Source: Amphibalanus amphitrite | Lineage: Eukaryota > Arthropoda > Thecostraca > Balanomorpha > Balanidae | Direction of reading: 5' to 3' | Assembly: GCF_019059575.1 (NCBI RefSeq) | Contig: NW_024883008.1 | Location: 62,001-126,000 of the forward strand | DNA: 64,000 bases | Shown here: positions 35,215 through 47,509 of the stretch, one piece after another | Layout: every line of letters starts with the position of its first letter | Position numbering within the stretch: position 1 is the stretch's first letter | Notes under the pieces: model-generated | Seen by the model: only the letters and a program-made list of their open reading frames with translations | What the model was told of the DNA's origin: nothing | Databases searched by the model: none | Made by a program: the position numbers and the translations under genes

Positions 35215-36899
35215 TTAGCTCGATATTTCTTGACTGCTAAAAATGAATTGGTAATGAAAAGTTGAACTTTGATCTTATTGCTAGTACCCTTAGCCCAAAT
35301 CAAATTTTCAGCATCCGCATTTACAGTAAACTTTATCTCCTTTGAATGCAGAACCATGCCCTCGACACCATTTTCAAAAACCTCCCATCAGCGCTCACCG
35401 AATTAACTCACCAACCTCCGGACGCTGCTCCGATGTCTGCCGGTGGTAGCTGATCCTCCGGGGGGGGGGGGGGGGGATAAGGGCTTGGAGCCGCAGTTCT
35501 CGGAAGCCGGCGCATAGAGCGGGTACACTGACCCTCGATAGGGTGATTTCGACTGTTTTTGGATCTTTCCTGTTTACGTACCCAACTGCGAACATCTGCC
35601 CTTGCATCCAGTAATAAACATCTGCCGTTTCAAGACTCTGTGATCGGAGACCGGAACGAACACCTGGCTAGGGCTACAAAAGGGTTACTGGGCGCCGACC
35701 CGGTCTCTGGGGACCGCTGACCCCCCCCCCCCTGCCCTCCCTTCAATCCCCTCCCCTCCCCTCATCCCCACGAGTGTCAATGCGCCCTGGTAGAGGTCAT
35801 TACCCCCCGTGTGCTGCCGGTATGCTCACCTGCTATTTACGCTTCCTTTGATACGGCGACTGGGGAGCCGTTTCCAGCCACCCTGCCAGTGATCACCTAC
35901 CTCAGTAATCTGCACCCAAAGTGCATGACGGGTGTACAAACGTACGAATACACAGACCCATATTCATCAGTCATGCATTTGCAAGCGCAGCGGAACGGAG
36001 AAATGCATTTGACGAGCGACACCTACGGGGTCGTGCGGCAAAAACTTTCTCTGTCCGCGGGCGCCACTGCAGCGACACCTGCCGTGTGGCTCCAACACTA
36101 TTGGCTCAGTCTGTGCGCCCACGCCGTGCCGCGAGCACCGATCCTACACATTGTTCAGCGTTCTTGTCTTTCCGATTGTCTCTCACTCGGCGGCCAATCC
36201 ATTGAAGCCGCTAACCCTTTGATGTCCGGTGCGTGTGGGGTCGGCGCCCCAGGAACTCGTTGTCGCGCCGCTCGGCAGCTGGTGCGCGGCCAGTGGCACG
36301 CGCTGGTGGACCACGCACCAGACGGGCGCACCTGCCCCCGCCGGACCCCCCCCCCCTCCTCACCCCTGCCCCTCTGCCCCGCCTGGCCCGCCATGGTCAA
36401 GGCCAGGTGGCGTACGCACTTCCGCAAGGTGTGAAGCGTTCGAGGTCATTCACCTATGAGAGGGAGGGAGAGCCATTGATGGGTCGAAAGGTCAAACCGT
36501 TCAACATTGCACCTACCGAGCTGCTTAGCAAAAACTTATGCTATAAATAGACTCAACGCTAGGCCTGTTTATAACGCATCATAGTTATAGGTGAGCAGGT
36601 CAGTGTATTTCTTCAAAACTTGAATACATATATCGTGGCGTTGAGCTTCGTGATGTGGCATTCTGTTGTGACACGTTTGGAAAGTTTCTTAGGCTGGTCT
36701 ATCAGATTCTTGGAAAGGAATTTCATTGTAGTGTCACGGACACGAAATCGTAGAATTTCCCGTAAAAAAGTAAAAAGTGATGGACAGCTTTCACTGAAAA
36801 TTGATAAATATTCATTACTGATGCTCTCAAGCGATGAGACAATATTTCTATAAAATTAAATAACTTTTTCAAGGTGGAATGGTACCTTTAAAACTGACC
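35215..36899. other. no recognised gene
   Basis: Contains G- and C-runs (35460-35476, 35719-35732) and a GC-rich patch at about 36060-36420. A 207-residue open frame there lacks an ATG at its start and resembles nothing known. AT-rich beyond 36500. Confidence 0.4.
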
Positions 36900-36903
36900 T
36901 TAA

Positions 36904-37844
36904 CCCTAGAACGCCTAGGGGGGGGGTTGTATCAACCCCCCCCCCCCTGAGGTTTTTTCGAAGTGCACGCTAAACGGCTTGTCGTAGCGGGCTGAAATTT
37001 TCAATACCCTCTGGGGCAACCTTTGCGCATCTTTTGCCGAAAAAAATTGATCGGGTCATGTCAGGTCACGGAGTTATGACGTCATAAGAGGTACAGCCTC
37101 CGGCCGACAGTTACCAAACGTGTGCGCCGAATCCCTAGGTTTTCTGCCGGTGATACCCACATTGTTTGATGGATCATGATGAAACTTCCCATGCATGTTT
37201 AGGCAAGCATTGGCTATCGTGTGGTGCAAGAAAATTGACCGGGTCAGGTCAGGTCACGGAGTTATGACGTCACAAGAGGAACAGCGTCCGGTACTATTTT
37301 TGAAAAGCGCCCGAACCACTATTTTGCTAATTCTTGTCACCTCAATGGGAATATGCAGCAATATTAGCTTCTATAGGGAGCAAATGGACCTCCCAAATCC
37401 AAAAATACAATCAGATTTCAAAAATTTAAATTTTGATTTTTCGAATTTCTGCCGCCGACTGTAACCTTGCCGACTTCCGGCACTCCCAACGCGCCATTTT
37501 TAGAGCTAGGGAAACGAAATACATACCAAACGATAGAGAATTGATCAAGGAACACGATAGTGAAGGTTTCAAGTCGATATCTCCCACCGTTTTGCCGCAA
37601 TCGCCGCGGAAAGTTGAAAAAGTTTGATTTTTTCGGAAAATTTGACCTTTGACCGGTCAGAAGTAGGTCAAATGTTGACCTAGGACCAAAAAATATACCA
37701 CCAATCGCGAGATCTCGTTGAGAGCAATCCGTTGGTTTTTTCCGCTAAGCTCTACGACCTTCCGTTTCGAAACGCCAGGGGGGGGTCGTAACAACCCCCC
37801 CCCTGGTCGTTCGTGTTATGAGAAATGGCCTGGTCGTGCGAGGG
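36904..37844 (+). mobile_element. F6 piggyBac-like MITE (941 bp)
   Basis: TTAA (36900-36903) is followed by CCCTAGAACGCCTAGG; the right end TGGTCGTGCGAGGG precedes TTAA (37845-37848). The hairpins are GGGGTTGTATCAACCCC and, at the right, GGGGTCGTAACAACCCC. TGGTCGT is repeated 27 bp apart at the right end with GTGTTATGAGAAATG between, almost as in F2. The body has a repeated GGGTCAGGTCAGGTCACGG block followed by TTATGACGTCA. No transposase. Confidence 0.9.
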
Positions 37845-37848
37845 TTAA

Positions 37849-39350
37849 CACATTGTTTTTCTCTAACAGTGACCGTGAGGCATATTCATCGATCTGTCTA
37901 ACTGGCTGAACAATGCTGCAACTGGGCTGTATTTCAATAAATATCTAATAATGGTAAAGATGGGCGTACTTATGTTTTCCATGAGGCAGGAAATGTCTAA
38001 TTTACGAGTATTGCTGCACTGGTTGACCGAGCCACAGGACGCACTTCGTTAAAAATTCAGTTTTAATTTTATCTGCAATCATCCTTAACGCAACGGGAAG
38101 TCTCCCTGTCTGAGCGCAGTGATTAAATACCCGGACAAAAACACATACAATTTTGTTTTGTCGACTGAAAACAATAAGGTTTAGGTAAATTTGCATAGCT
38201 AAAGCCATGGTAATTGCAAAGACAATGTAAACAGTTTGCAAACGACATTGCATTTAGCAATACGATGATGTTTGAAAGTAAATCGTGTGACCAGAGTTAC
38301 TGTGGCGACAGTTTAAATGATTCCAAAGGTGAAGGAGGCTGACCTGACCCGGGGAACCGACAATAGATGTCCTAGAGCCGAGCTCCTTACGGCCTAAGCA
38401 GAAAAGAACTTGTGGGACCTGCGCCAACCCACAATTACCTATACGACATTACAAGATTACCTAAATACGTAACAAAGTTTTAGAAGCAGTTTATCACACA
38501 AAAATATCATTATTGAGACTAAAGCCGTCCATGGGTGCTATCTTCAAGTGCAATTCAAATATATGCTGCCATTAGTTTTAGACACTTGAAAAGTGGATAT
38601 ATTCGCTAATAGCGCTGAGAGCACTATGTATGTATGTAATATGTATGTATACAAAAGTGGCTGTCGGTGCAGCGCAGACGTCAGAGCACCTCTTGAACGC
38701 TGATGTATGTATGTACATACCGTAGGTATTAGGTATAGCAACGAATGTCGAATGCTATCAACATATGTAGTGTATCTCATATCGCACCAGATATAAATTT
38801 ATCGGCACCCTAATAACGCACAGCTTCTTGGCACCCACCCAAACAAACGACAACATCTATCGAAATGAGTGAAATAAAATTGCGATGATTAACTCTATAT
38901 GTAAAAATGCCAGCGTCCGTCAAGCAGTCAGTACAATACATACGTATGTACGTTGAATGCATATCACATACTCGTATAGGACAAATGTCAAATCATTGCA
39001 TATTTAGCAGTTTTTCGTCGAAGCGTCAACGATTCTTGGAGCATCAGCAGGCCTTGAAGTATCAACAAAGTGCGGAAAATGACAGATGAATCAGAATGGC
39101 TGCTTTCCGCACAACGTCCGCTGAAGTTATTCCCCGAATCGGTCATTGCACGGCCCGTCCACAGTGCAGTGTGTGCAGTCTGTAGAGTCTGCAGTGTGAA
39201 GTCTGGAGCCTGGTGTCAGGCAGAGGCATCCCCGGGACGCGCAGGACATCGCACAGGGCTGTCTCTATAAATAGAGACCGCCACACGCGGCTGTGCGGTC
39301 GGGCACGGTCCTCGGAACACAGAAACGAGACGGGGACCAAGTGAGTGGCC
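37849..39350. other. no recognised gene; ATGT repeats
   Basis: Short (ATGT)n/(TGTA)n tracts near 38625-38655 and 38700-38720. Otherwise AT-rich. Short open frames only. Confidence 0.45.
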
Positions 39351-39358
39351 GCTCTGAG

Positions 39359-39581
39359 GCAAGGACGTAGCCAAGGGGGCCACGGGGGCTGTGTCCCCCC
39401 CCCCTGAAGGCGAAAAATAAAATAAAATAATAAAATGAATAAAAACTGCTGCACCACATCCCAAAAAATAGTGGGCCAAATCCGAGGAGTTTTCCTTTTT
39501 GGAGGGGGTCCAACACTAGGCCGCGACCTGTGGTCGTGGCCTAGTGTTGGACCCCCTGACGAAAATCCTGGCTGCGTGCCT
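39359..39581. mobile_element. small hAT-like candidate with internal hairpin (223 bp)
   Basis: The ends GCAAGGACGTAGCC and GGCTGCGTGCCT are imperfect inverses. Flanks GCTCTGAG (39351-39358) and GCTCTGGG (39582-39589) match at 7 of 8. Inside, 39504-39556 forms a long hairpin with stem GGTCCAACACTAGGCC and a TGT loop. Confidence 0.5.
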
Positions 39582-39589
39582 GCTCTGGG

Positions 39590-41149
39590 GCCTAATTGAT
39601 TTGATTCAAATCCTTGCGTGCTATGTAAGAAGTTGAAAATAAAGTGACCAACATATTATGCAGCAAAAATGATGAACTGTACCTACTTTGCCTGCACTTT
39701 GCTGGAAATTGTACTAGCCAGGCATGTACGAGTAGCCCTTACGGAAACCATTTCCTGTTACGCACTGATGCCTGTAAACATACCCTATAGAAGCATCGCT
39801 TTTGGCTCAATCGGGAAATATGTAGCATTTTGTTGAACTTTGAATATCTTCTTTGCTAGAACTACATTTTTTAGTATGTAGATAACACTATTCTTTCGCA
39901 CTTCGTTATTTTTGTACCTACTTTTGTAACCCACCCTAGATAGCCACAGAGTTGCGTAATCTCAAGGAGAATTGCGACTAAGTCGAGTAGCGTAAGAAGA
40001 GATATGTGTGACTCATCTTACCGAGCATCCACGTCAACTGCGTTTGCGTAGCAGCATTACAACTTACTACGGTTGCGCCGACACCTTTAGGTTCTCTCTG
40101 AATTCAGAACTGATCGAACAATGGTTAGAGGGTTGGTATATCACAAAATCGTTGATCAGTAATTTGCCCATATAGAAACAAAATTGAGCTCAATGTACAT
40201 ATATGGGCGTGAAGCTTGTTTCAAGAACCATGACTCTCTCAATATTTTTACAAAGAATACCTCGAGTGATTAAAAATTTGACACATGGGTCGGATAGCCG
40301 AAAACCTGCCACCAAAACATTTGGGTCTTACCGACCGCAGCTACGCACGCAGAACCCCAACCAGTTATTGGTTCATACGTCGTTTTCTTTTATGAAAGCT
40401 GAAGTCATGACCCAGCGGATATGGCCGGTCACATATGTCACAACCAGACAGGATAGTGGGGTATTTTGCATGATTTCGCCCCGTGACGGCTCGATGGCAT
40501 CCTTTTCTCCCAGCATTGACGTCATTTGCTCTAGCGGTGGCGGTCGAGACGGACACTGACCCGAATATTGTGTATATCCATATCCGCGGATTATATTCAG
40601 ATATCTGCTCAATTCCTGTCCCACGTCACTAAAACTGTCCGGCCGGGTCATCGACCTGTAGACTCGAAACTCCACCGGTAGCTGCTGCTATAGACGCACA
40701 GGTCAATGACCTGTCCGTTTCTCGTGTCACTAGCCCCCAAAAATGGCGTTGGCCGGTGACGATGTTTTGACAGAGGTATGTCCGTGCTCCGTTTGACTGC
40801 GCTGAAAACGTGCGTACCGCTCGTGTGTGTGTGTGTGTTCCGTGGTGGTGGGGACCGGAGGGACCGCGTTCGTTGCCCCGCACTGACCTCGGTACCACAG
40901 AAACTATTGCAGCGTGCTGCAAACCACCGAGCGACGCTGTGTGTATGTGGGGGGGGGGGAGGGGGAGCGGGCGAGCGACCCGTAAAACATCCGAGAACGT
41001 CAGAAATTAGCCGCACCAGCTGTGTGCAGGGTCGCTGGCCGTTGCCAGGCGCCACTTGGACGGTGAGAACTGCAACAGTACTGGATGTAACTGCAGTGGC
41101 AAAGTGAGTGACACGCTATAAAACGGTCAGTTATGTATAGATAGTTATG
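39590..41149. other. no recognised gene
   Basis: AT-rich to about 40550, then GC-richer with a (GT)n tract near 40825-40840 and a G-run near 40950. Open frames overlap on both strands and are uninformative. Confidence 0.4.
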
Positions 41150-41324
41150 TTTATCCCCCCCCCTTCCTCCCCTTGCCAGACCGAAGGGCTGCCGCTTCCC
41201 TTACAGTTTTTGCGCTTGCTCCGACCCTGGTCATAGAAAGCTGAAATCTGACACATATGACCTTCGGTTTAAGCCAGGTCCTGTGAACCTTACTGTAAAA
41301 CACCCCCCTAGAGAGGTAGCTCAG

Positions 41325-41390
41325 GTTGGGATTTTCAATAGAAAATCGCAATTCTTAAGAATAGTGATTGTCTAATTGAAAAGTCCCAAC
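41325..41390. repeat. 66-bp hairpin
   Basis: GTTGGGATTTTCAAT is inverted as ATTGAAAAGTCCCAAC. It is absent from the equivalent part of F3 copy 1, so it could be a small insertion. Confidence 0.4.
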
Positions 41391-41632
41391 CTTCGGATAT
41401 TTTTGGTCAGGTCAGACTGCTGACCTATGACGTCATACTATAGGGAACATTCGCGCAGTTCTGAGTTGTTGCAACTTTGCAACGCCCTCAGTGCCATGGG
41501 ATCTTTTCCAGTTAGATAAAGCATCAGAGCTTAGCACCTCCAACGCCCTCATTACTTTAACGGTCTCAGTTTTCTTTTCTAAGGGTCATTTGTGGTCAGG
41601 TCGGTCACGTGACCTCACCAATTATCTTTTAA

Positions 41633-42503
41633 CCCTCACCCGTATTGGTGTTTTTCCAGCCGCGAACGTATAAGGGGGGTCCGTTGGACCCCCCCCTTGC
41701 CGTTTCGCCCCTGATCGTGCTAGAGCTTCGCGGAAAAAGCGAGCGTGTTGCCCGTGACGAGAGGAAGCCGATGATACCCAATTTTAAGGTCCTAGGTCAT
41801 TGGTTGACCTTGCAGGTCAGGTCAATGACCCCAAAGGCGGGAAAATCGGGACCTGTTAGAACGTCGTAAAGTGTAGCTGCAATGGGGTTTTTCGGGGTGC
41901 TGATCACGAATATCATGTTAGTTTTGATCACAGATGATGTCCTCATGTATTTAGGCCAGGTCGGGTCAGGTCAGGTCAGGTCAACAAGTAAGGGTATTCG
42001 TAGTAGGTGGCAACCGCCTCTGACAGCTTCGTAACATGTTACGAAGGCACCAAAACTACTTCGTAAATGTTCATATGGTTGCTAAATTCGAATTCAGCTC
42101 CAAAAACTGACCTAGAAACATGTAAAACTCGAAAAAGTGAACCGAGGTCATCAAAGGTCAATGACCTGACCTGACCTTCAGGTGACCTTGACACCCACCC
42201 TAATGCATGAGGGCAACATCATATCACATGTTTGAACGCTTGAAACCACGAAAAGACTGCAAACGCGCGGCTAATGCGAGCCGACATACGCCGAATCGCG
42301 ATTCCAGCCAAACATGGTCTCGAAAAGTAGGTCACAGGTCAAAGGTCATTTGGGTCAGGGTCATGAAATTTTCAGGGTAGGTGTGAAATTGATGAACGCG
42401 AGGGTACTGAAAGTTTCGTCGCGATCGGCCGCTTTTTACGCGAGTTATTCGCGAAAAAACCATGGGGGGTCCGTTCGACCCCCTCCCCCTATACGGGCGA
42501 GGG
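41633..42503 (-). mobile_element. F5 piggyBac-like MITE, copy 2 (871 bp)
   Basis: TTAA (41629-41632), then CCCTCACCCGTAT; the right end ATACGGGCGAGGG precedes TTAA (42504-42507), TIRs with one mismatch. Hairpins GGGGTCCGTTGGACCCC and its near-inverse are present at both ends. The left end repeats CGTAT 26 bp apart. It is the inverse of 28751-29580. AGGTCAGGTCAGGTCA runs occur near 41955-41985. Confidence 0.9.
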
Positions 42504-42944
42504 TTAAGTCAAAAGGAAAATATGGTTAATTAATGTTATTGTTGAACATGCGTTACGTCATATATGATGTCACTCAGGTCATTGGAATGAGTTTTTCGTC
42601 AACTTTCCCCGATCTTCGCGACCTGATCGTGACCTGAGACGCCGTGACCTGGCCTTTGTCTGAGGTCCACGCGCTAAGTTGGCCTTCTTCAAACAAAAGG
42701 TGTAAGTCATTCAACGCGCCTGACCGTCCACGACATAAACGATGTGGCCGACATTCCAGAGGTCACCTCTTAATCCGGAACTTTAAAATCTGATTTCAGT
42801 TACTGCATATTGCAAAAGTACAGACGTTCGTTTTTCATTGAAGCTCTAGCTCAATTAGGGTCGAAACGGCGAAAGGGGTTTCACCCGCACCCTCCCCGGC
42901 CTGTATGTGTTTAGAATAACCGATAAGTCTGACGAGGTTAATTT

Positions 42945-43432
42945 GAAAATCTCAAAACTTGTCATCGTCAAGGTCTCTGGCTGTGCCGAGGCTAGCCATT
43001 GTTAAATGTGTACCATTTTTTACATTTTTATCTTTACGGGTGTATCACTCACGTCCACGACACTAGCGGCTTAGCGAAACTTAGCCATAGCCCATATATG
43101 TATATTTTCGCTACGTTTTCTTTTTTCGTGTGCTAATAGTGATATCCCGCGCGTTTTTTATGATTCTGACTGTCATTGGTCTGCATTTCACCAATCGCAC
43201 TATGTTACTATGCCATGGATTGATCGGACATTTTAAGGCACACAGCGAATTTAAAATAATAACTTCTTACATTTCTATAGCGTTGGTATTTGGAGAAACT
43301 TACTTTTTGTCGGAAAATATAGAGATGATACGTTTGGGGAACAGGAGCGCGATAACTGACGGCTGTGAGGTTATCTTCGAGCATAGAAGGCTGCCCACTG
43401 CATAGAGTGGGAGATGATAAAACAACATAGAG
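42945..43432. other. no recognisable feature
   Basis: AT-rich spacer with no gene or repeat recognised. Confidence 0.5.
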
Positions 43433-44331
43433 TAGGGGAGAGTGGGGCAAAGCGGCCACCCGGGGCAAAGCGGCCATGCATCGTTTTAGCCCTCCACAGC
43501 TGGCGTCAGTTTCAATTTATGATTTCCAATTATACTTCTCTTTGCGGTCGTTCGAATGAGCCAGACCGGGGTTTCAGGCCCATCGCCATTGTTCTGTGAA
43601 ACACGGAAAAGCATTTCTTGCCAGGTTACCAATTATGTTTACAATTTTGAAATGTTATTTTATTCCATAACCGTTTGGAATTTTTATAAGCGTTTTTGTC
43701 CATGCATTGCGTGGTTATCGTACATGCCTTCTACCAATTTTAATGCTTTTTACCCCACTAATAGCTGAGCTGGAATATTTTTGTCTCGGACGGTATGCGC
43801 GGGGCAAAGCGGCCGGGGCAAAGTGGCCAGCCCCCAATTGGCCATAAGTTGTTTCCATCTGGATAAAAACATTATTTATATTCAAATGTGTCGTCATGCA
43901 TTCATCTTGGCCACTTTTCGGTTACATGAGTTACCAAATTATGCAATTAAATGTTTTTCCAAGAAAATTCTTTCTTTGTTTAGCAATAGGTGGGAAGATA
44001 ACAAAGTAAACATCCATCTTCCCTTAAACCTTGTCACCATCAAATACCCTAGTCGTGCATGAGGCAACTATTCTGTTTCTCATATCGGGACTTGAGAAGT
44101 CGCCAGTGGCCGCTTTGCCTCAGGGATGGGGCAAAGTGGCCAATATGCTATAGGTTTAAAGTTTTGTCAATATCTCCCATATGTGAACGCCTTTGGAAAT
44201 GAAACGCAGTTGGAATAAAAGACAATTTAATAGGGATCACATTGGTATAGAAAGAATCTTTCCAAGTTTAAAAATCAAGCGTCGGCATCGTTAGAAACGT
44301 TAGGGTGGCCGCTTTGCCCCACTCTCCCCTA
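43433..44331. mobile_element. TIR element of GGGGCAAAGYGGCC repeats
   Basis: The ends are perfect 28-bp inverses, the outer part being TAGGGGAGAGTGGGGCAAAG. If the outermost TA is the duplicated target, the element proper is 43435-44329. GGGGCAAAGCGGCC or GGGGCAAAGTGGCC recurs singly or in pairs at both ends and near 43800-43830 and 44110-44140. No transposase. The TA duplication would fit a Tc1/mariner-type or similar class; I cannot assign it. Confidence 0.8.
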
Positions 44332-46342
44332 GTTCGGCTATTTGAACTGACTAACTGCTCATGAGGCGTATTGTTGCCTAGTGGACAAAAAATGATATGC
44401 AAATCTTATCGTGCAGACCCTCCATGGCCAACTTTTATCCATACACATTGGGTAATACCAATACATGCTTATGTAAGTTGTTTCAGGATGTAGATCAGTG
44501 TGTTCGCAATGGCCCTTCATGGAACCAAGGCGTGACTTTTAAACACGGATAAGCTGTTTGATCGGGCAGTTGTTTACAAATCATCCCAATGTTCGCATTT
44601 CATGAATCGCATTAGCGCCTGCCCGACGACGACCTAGATTAGCGACATTTAAAAACGATGTAAATTCCTCCACCGTACACTTGTCTCCTGTCTTACGAAA
44701 CTGCCAATCGGTGTAAATATTGAGACGGACAATCATTCACGCTCTGGATAAAGTCTCGAACACACTTTAAAGTGCCGCACCCATACGTTCATCACCCATA
44801 TTGCTTCATCGCACTGCTGAGATCATGAGCTCTGGTGTCGGAGGTCCCGTCTCATCAAGCCCCCGGCGCAGGCGTCTGCAGGCTCCCGGCCCTCCAGTGA
44901 TGAATAAACAGCTCTCATGTCACGACAGTGACGTGCACCGTCGTCAGTCATAACAGGCGTGCCGCGCGCCGGTCAGCGGGTCAAGGGCGGCGCGCCCGGC
45001 CACGGCCAGTAGGTCAGAGCACTGGAAATGGGTCACAGTCGCCGCCCGGCGGCGCGGGGCGCGTCAGCGGGCCCCTCGGGCCCCCGGAGACTGGATGAGC
45101 ATTGAGCACACCCCGGGTGATGGGGGGCGAGTCGGCGGGCAGCTGTGTCCTCTAACACCCCTCCCTCCCCCCTCACCCTGACACCTGGAGATAGAGGGGC
45201 GCCATGGGGCACAGAGGTCTACGGAGACTGGGGGTGTCAATTAGCTGTCAACTGACTCCCCGCCCTCGGAGACAAGCTCCAAGATCTACACGGCCCAGGG
45301 AAAGAAAATAGAGGTGACTAGGCTCTTCGGTACCAGTAGTGTAGGCTATGGAGATCCACGCAGCTCTGATGTCTGCATACCATACAATATGCATGCATGC
45401 ATAGAGTCAGAGGGCGTCATCCGCAGTCCGCACTGCTGAGGGGATCGCCTGACCGGTGATCCAGGGTCTAAAACTATGCTCTCGAAGAGCTGGTTGAGCG
45501 GTGGTATACCTACCTTGGCCATGGTGTGTAGTCAGCAATGGGTCGATACTTCAAGGGACACTCCGCATGCTAATATTGCCTTTCAGTGCTATGATTCATG
45601 TAATTGATACATCAGTGAGAAAAAAAACGTACCAAATATGTGAACACTTAAAGTGTACTTGGGGCACTGGCTAAAAACGCTTGTGTCATCGGCCGCTGGT
45701 GTCTCAGTCCTGTTCTGAGCCGTCCATCTAGTGTCACCAACAAAGCATCACCGTGGATAAACGACTGTGTTTCAGTGTCCATCTTGCCCTGTGACGCCTG
45801 CAAACGGTCCAGCATTCTAAGAAAAGCACCCAGGGCATAGCAGGGCTGAGCAGGGGTGACTATTCTTAGATGTAAATCTCAAAAGTGATTCACTAGTCTT
45901 TCTCACGAAAAGTAAACTTTTCTTGTGCGTTATTGATAAATTTCCAGCGAAAAAGACTATTTTGCTAAATAAGGAAGTTTTTTACATTCCTGGGAAATAC
46001 AGAAGGCTGACGGCAGAAATAAAGAATGAATCGTTGGGCATTAGCCAGAGGCACCACTTGTGCGATGTTGGCCTGCGCTACCATCTAAACATATGCCAGC
46101 TGCTTCTAGGAATCGCGAAATCGTCAACAAGTTTAGACTAGCAAACAATTTTGCTTGTTCTTTATCTTGGGTATGTATTTACTCTCAATGTTATGCCTAC
46201 AAGGTGAAGCTGTTTGCGGCAAATGCGATTACTTGTAAGGCAATTATCTCCTTTGCTGTTAAGTGCTGTTGGTGGCGCATGTGAACTCCCAGAGGTACCT
46301 AACTTAATTGATTATCCCACCTTGAAAAAGTCAATGAATTGT
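44332..46342. other. no recognised gene; GC-rich patch
   Basis: About 44850-45260 is GC-rich. No open frame is convincing. Short ATGC repeats occur near 45388-45402. Confidence 0.45.
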
Positions 46343-47509
46343 TTCAACCCACAATTCGCGCCCTGCTGGGGGAGGAGGTGTTTGAACATCCCCCTTCCCT
46401 GTGGTTTTTCGCAAATATCTCAAAAACGGCACACTTTATCATGCATCCTCTCTGCATATGTTGTCAAAAAATTCAGACCAAGGTCACAAAATGTCAGGTC
46501 GCCAGGTCAGGTCAAGTGACCTTACCACATACAAAGTTGCAATGTCTGCAATAGCTACACCGTGTGACCGATTGCTTTGCAACTTCCAGCGATTGCTAAG
46601 AGCAACAGTATCAAAATGTTTATCTCGGAATTTTGATATCGGTGACGTCAATTTTGCGACCTCCCCATTATAAGTCAATGGGAGAAAATTGAAAAGCGGC
46701 TCTTTTGGATAAATGCCATTCTAAACACTCTCAAATACTGAATTAGGAGTACCCATGACACACTAAATATGACACTGGCACCCTGACCCCTATTTATGCC
46801 CCTGGAGATCATCTTAGGCCACCAATAGCATTTAACAGTTTTTTTCGCGAATGACTTTTGATAGAGGCACACTAGAGCGACGAAACGCCTTAGATGTGTT
46901 ACGGATGGACTGATATGCAATATGACCTTTTCTGGTCAGGTCATGACCTTGACGTGAGGTCAAATTTTCGAGCTGACCTTTCAAGGTCAAATTATTGTTT
47001 ATTCGATGCGTCTTGACGAGTGACACGAGGAATGCCAGTAAAATAGCTAGTGCATGGTTTGAGACAAAAGTTACTGCAGAAAAACTGTTTCCGAAAAATC
47101 GTCTTTTTGGCAATTTTTGCCCCATTGCATGCAAAATCGTTGACGATAGGTCATATCTGAGGGAATTGAATTATTTAGAAAGAGCGTTAATGCTTAATAG
47201 GGCTTTCAAATGTGCATTTCCGAGGCGCTGTAGCTCTATTAGTTTCCAAGTGAGCCGTTCGCTTGTTAAAAATTGTCGACATTCGACCTGAAAATCGGCG
47301 ATATATGGCCTTCAATGACCTCTGGCGACCTGACCTTTGACCTGACCAAAAAATGACCGAAGTAATTTCGTCATCATTTTTGACGCTCTTTCGAACATCG
47401 CCTTCCCCATATCGCCACGTGGCCCAGGAGCCGAGTTAGAAGGGGTGTTCACGCCCCCCCCCCCCGCGCGCGGGGGGTGGGTGGAAATCCAGGACCCCAA
47501 ATTAAACCA
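46343..47509 (+). mobile_element. F1 piggyBac-like MITE, decayed copy
   Basis: Starts near TTTCAACCC with a small insertion before CGCGCCCTGCTGGGGG, then GAGGTGTTTGAACATCCCCC. The body follows 54259-55446 through CAGCGATTGCTAAGAGCAA, TATAAGTCAATGGGAGAAAA and TGACCTGACCAAAAAA. The right end is damaged (GGACCCCAAATTAAAC), so it is probably immobile. Confidence 0.85.

Larger units (their letters stand above)
41150..42940 (+). mobile_element. F3 piggyBac-like MITE, copy 3, split by F5
   Basis: This is the inverse of 11132-12152. Recognisable matches are CCATGGGATCTTTTCCAG-type and GTGACCTCACCA sequence to the left of the F5 insertion, and AGGTCACCTCTTAA, AAGCTCTAGCTCAA and GGCCTGTATGTGT to its right. 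The termini are decayed (GACGAGGTTAA at the right). A 66-bp hairpin (41325-41390) lies in the left part. Confidence 0.65.

Noticed and set aside
35811..36434. 207-residue open frame
   Set aside because: Does not begin with ATG, contains low-complexity Pro/Arg stretches and overlaps frames on the other strand.
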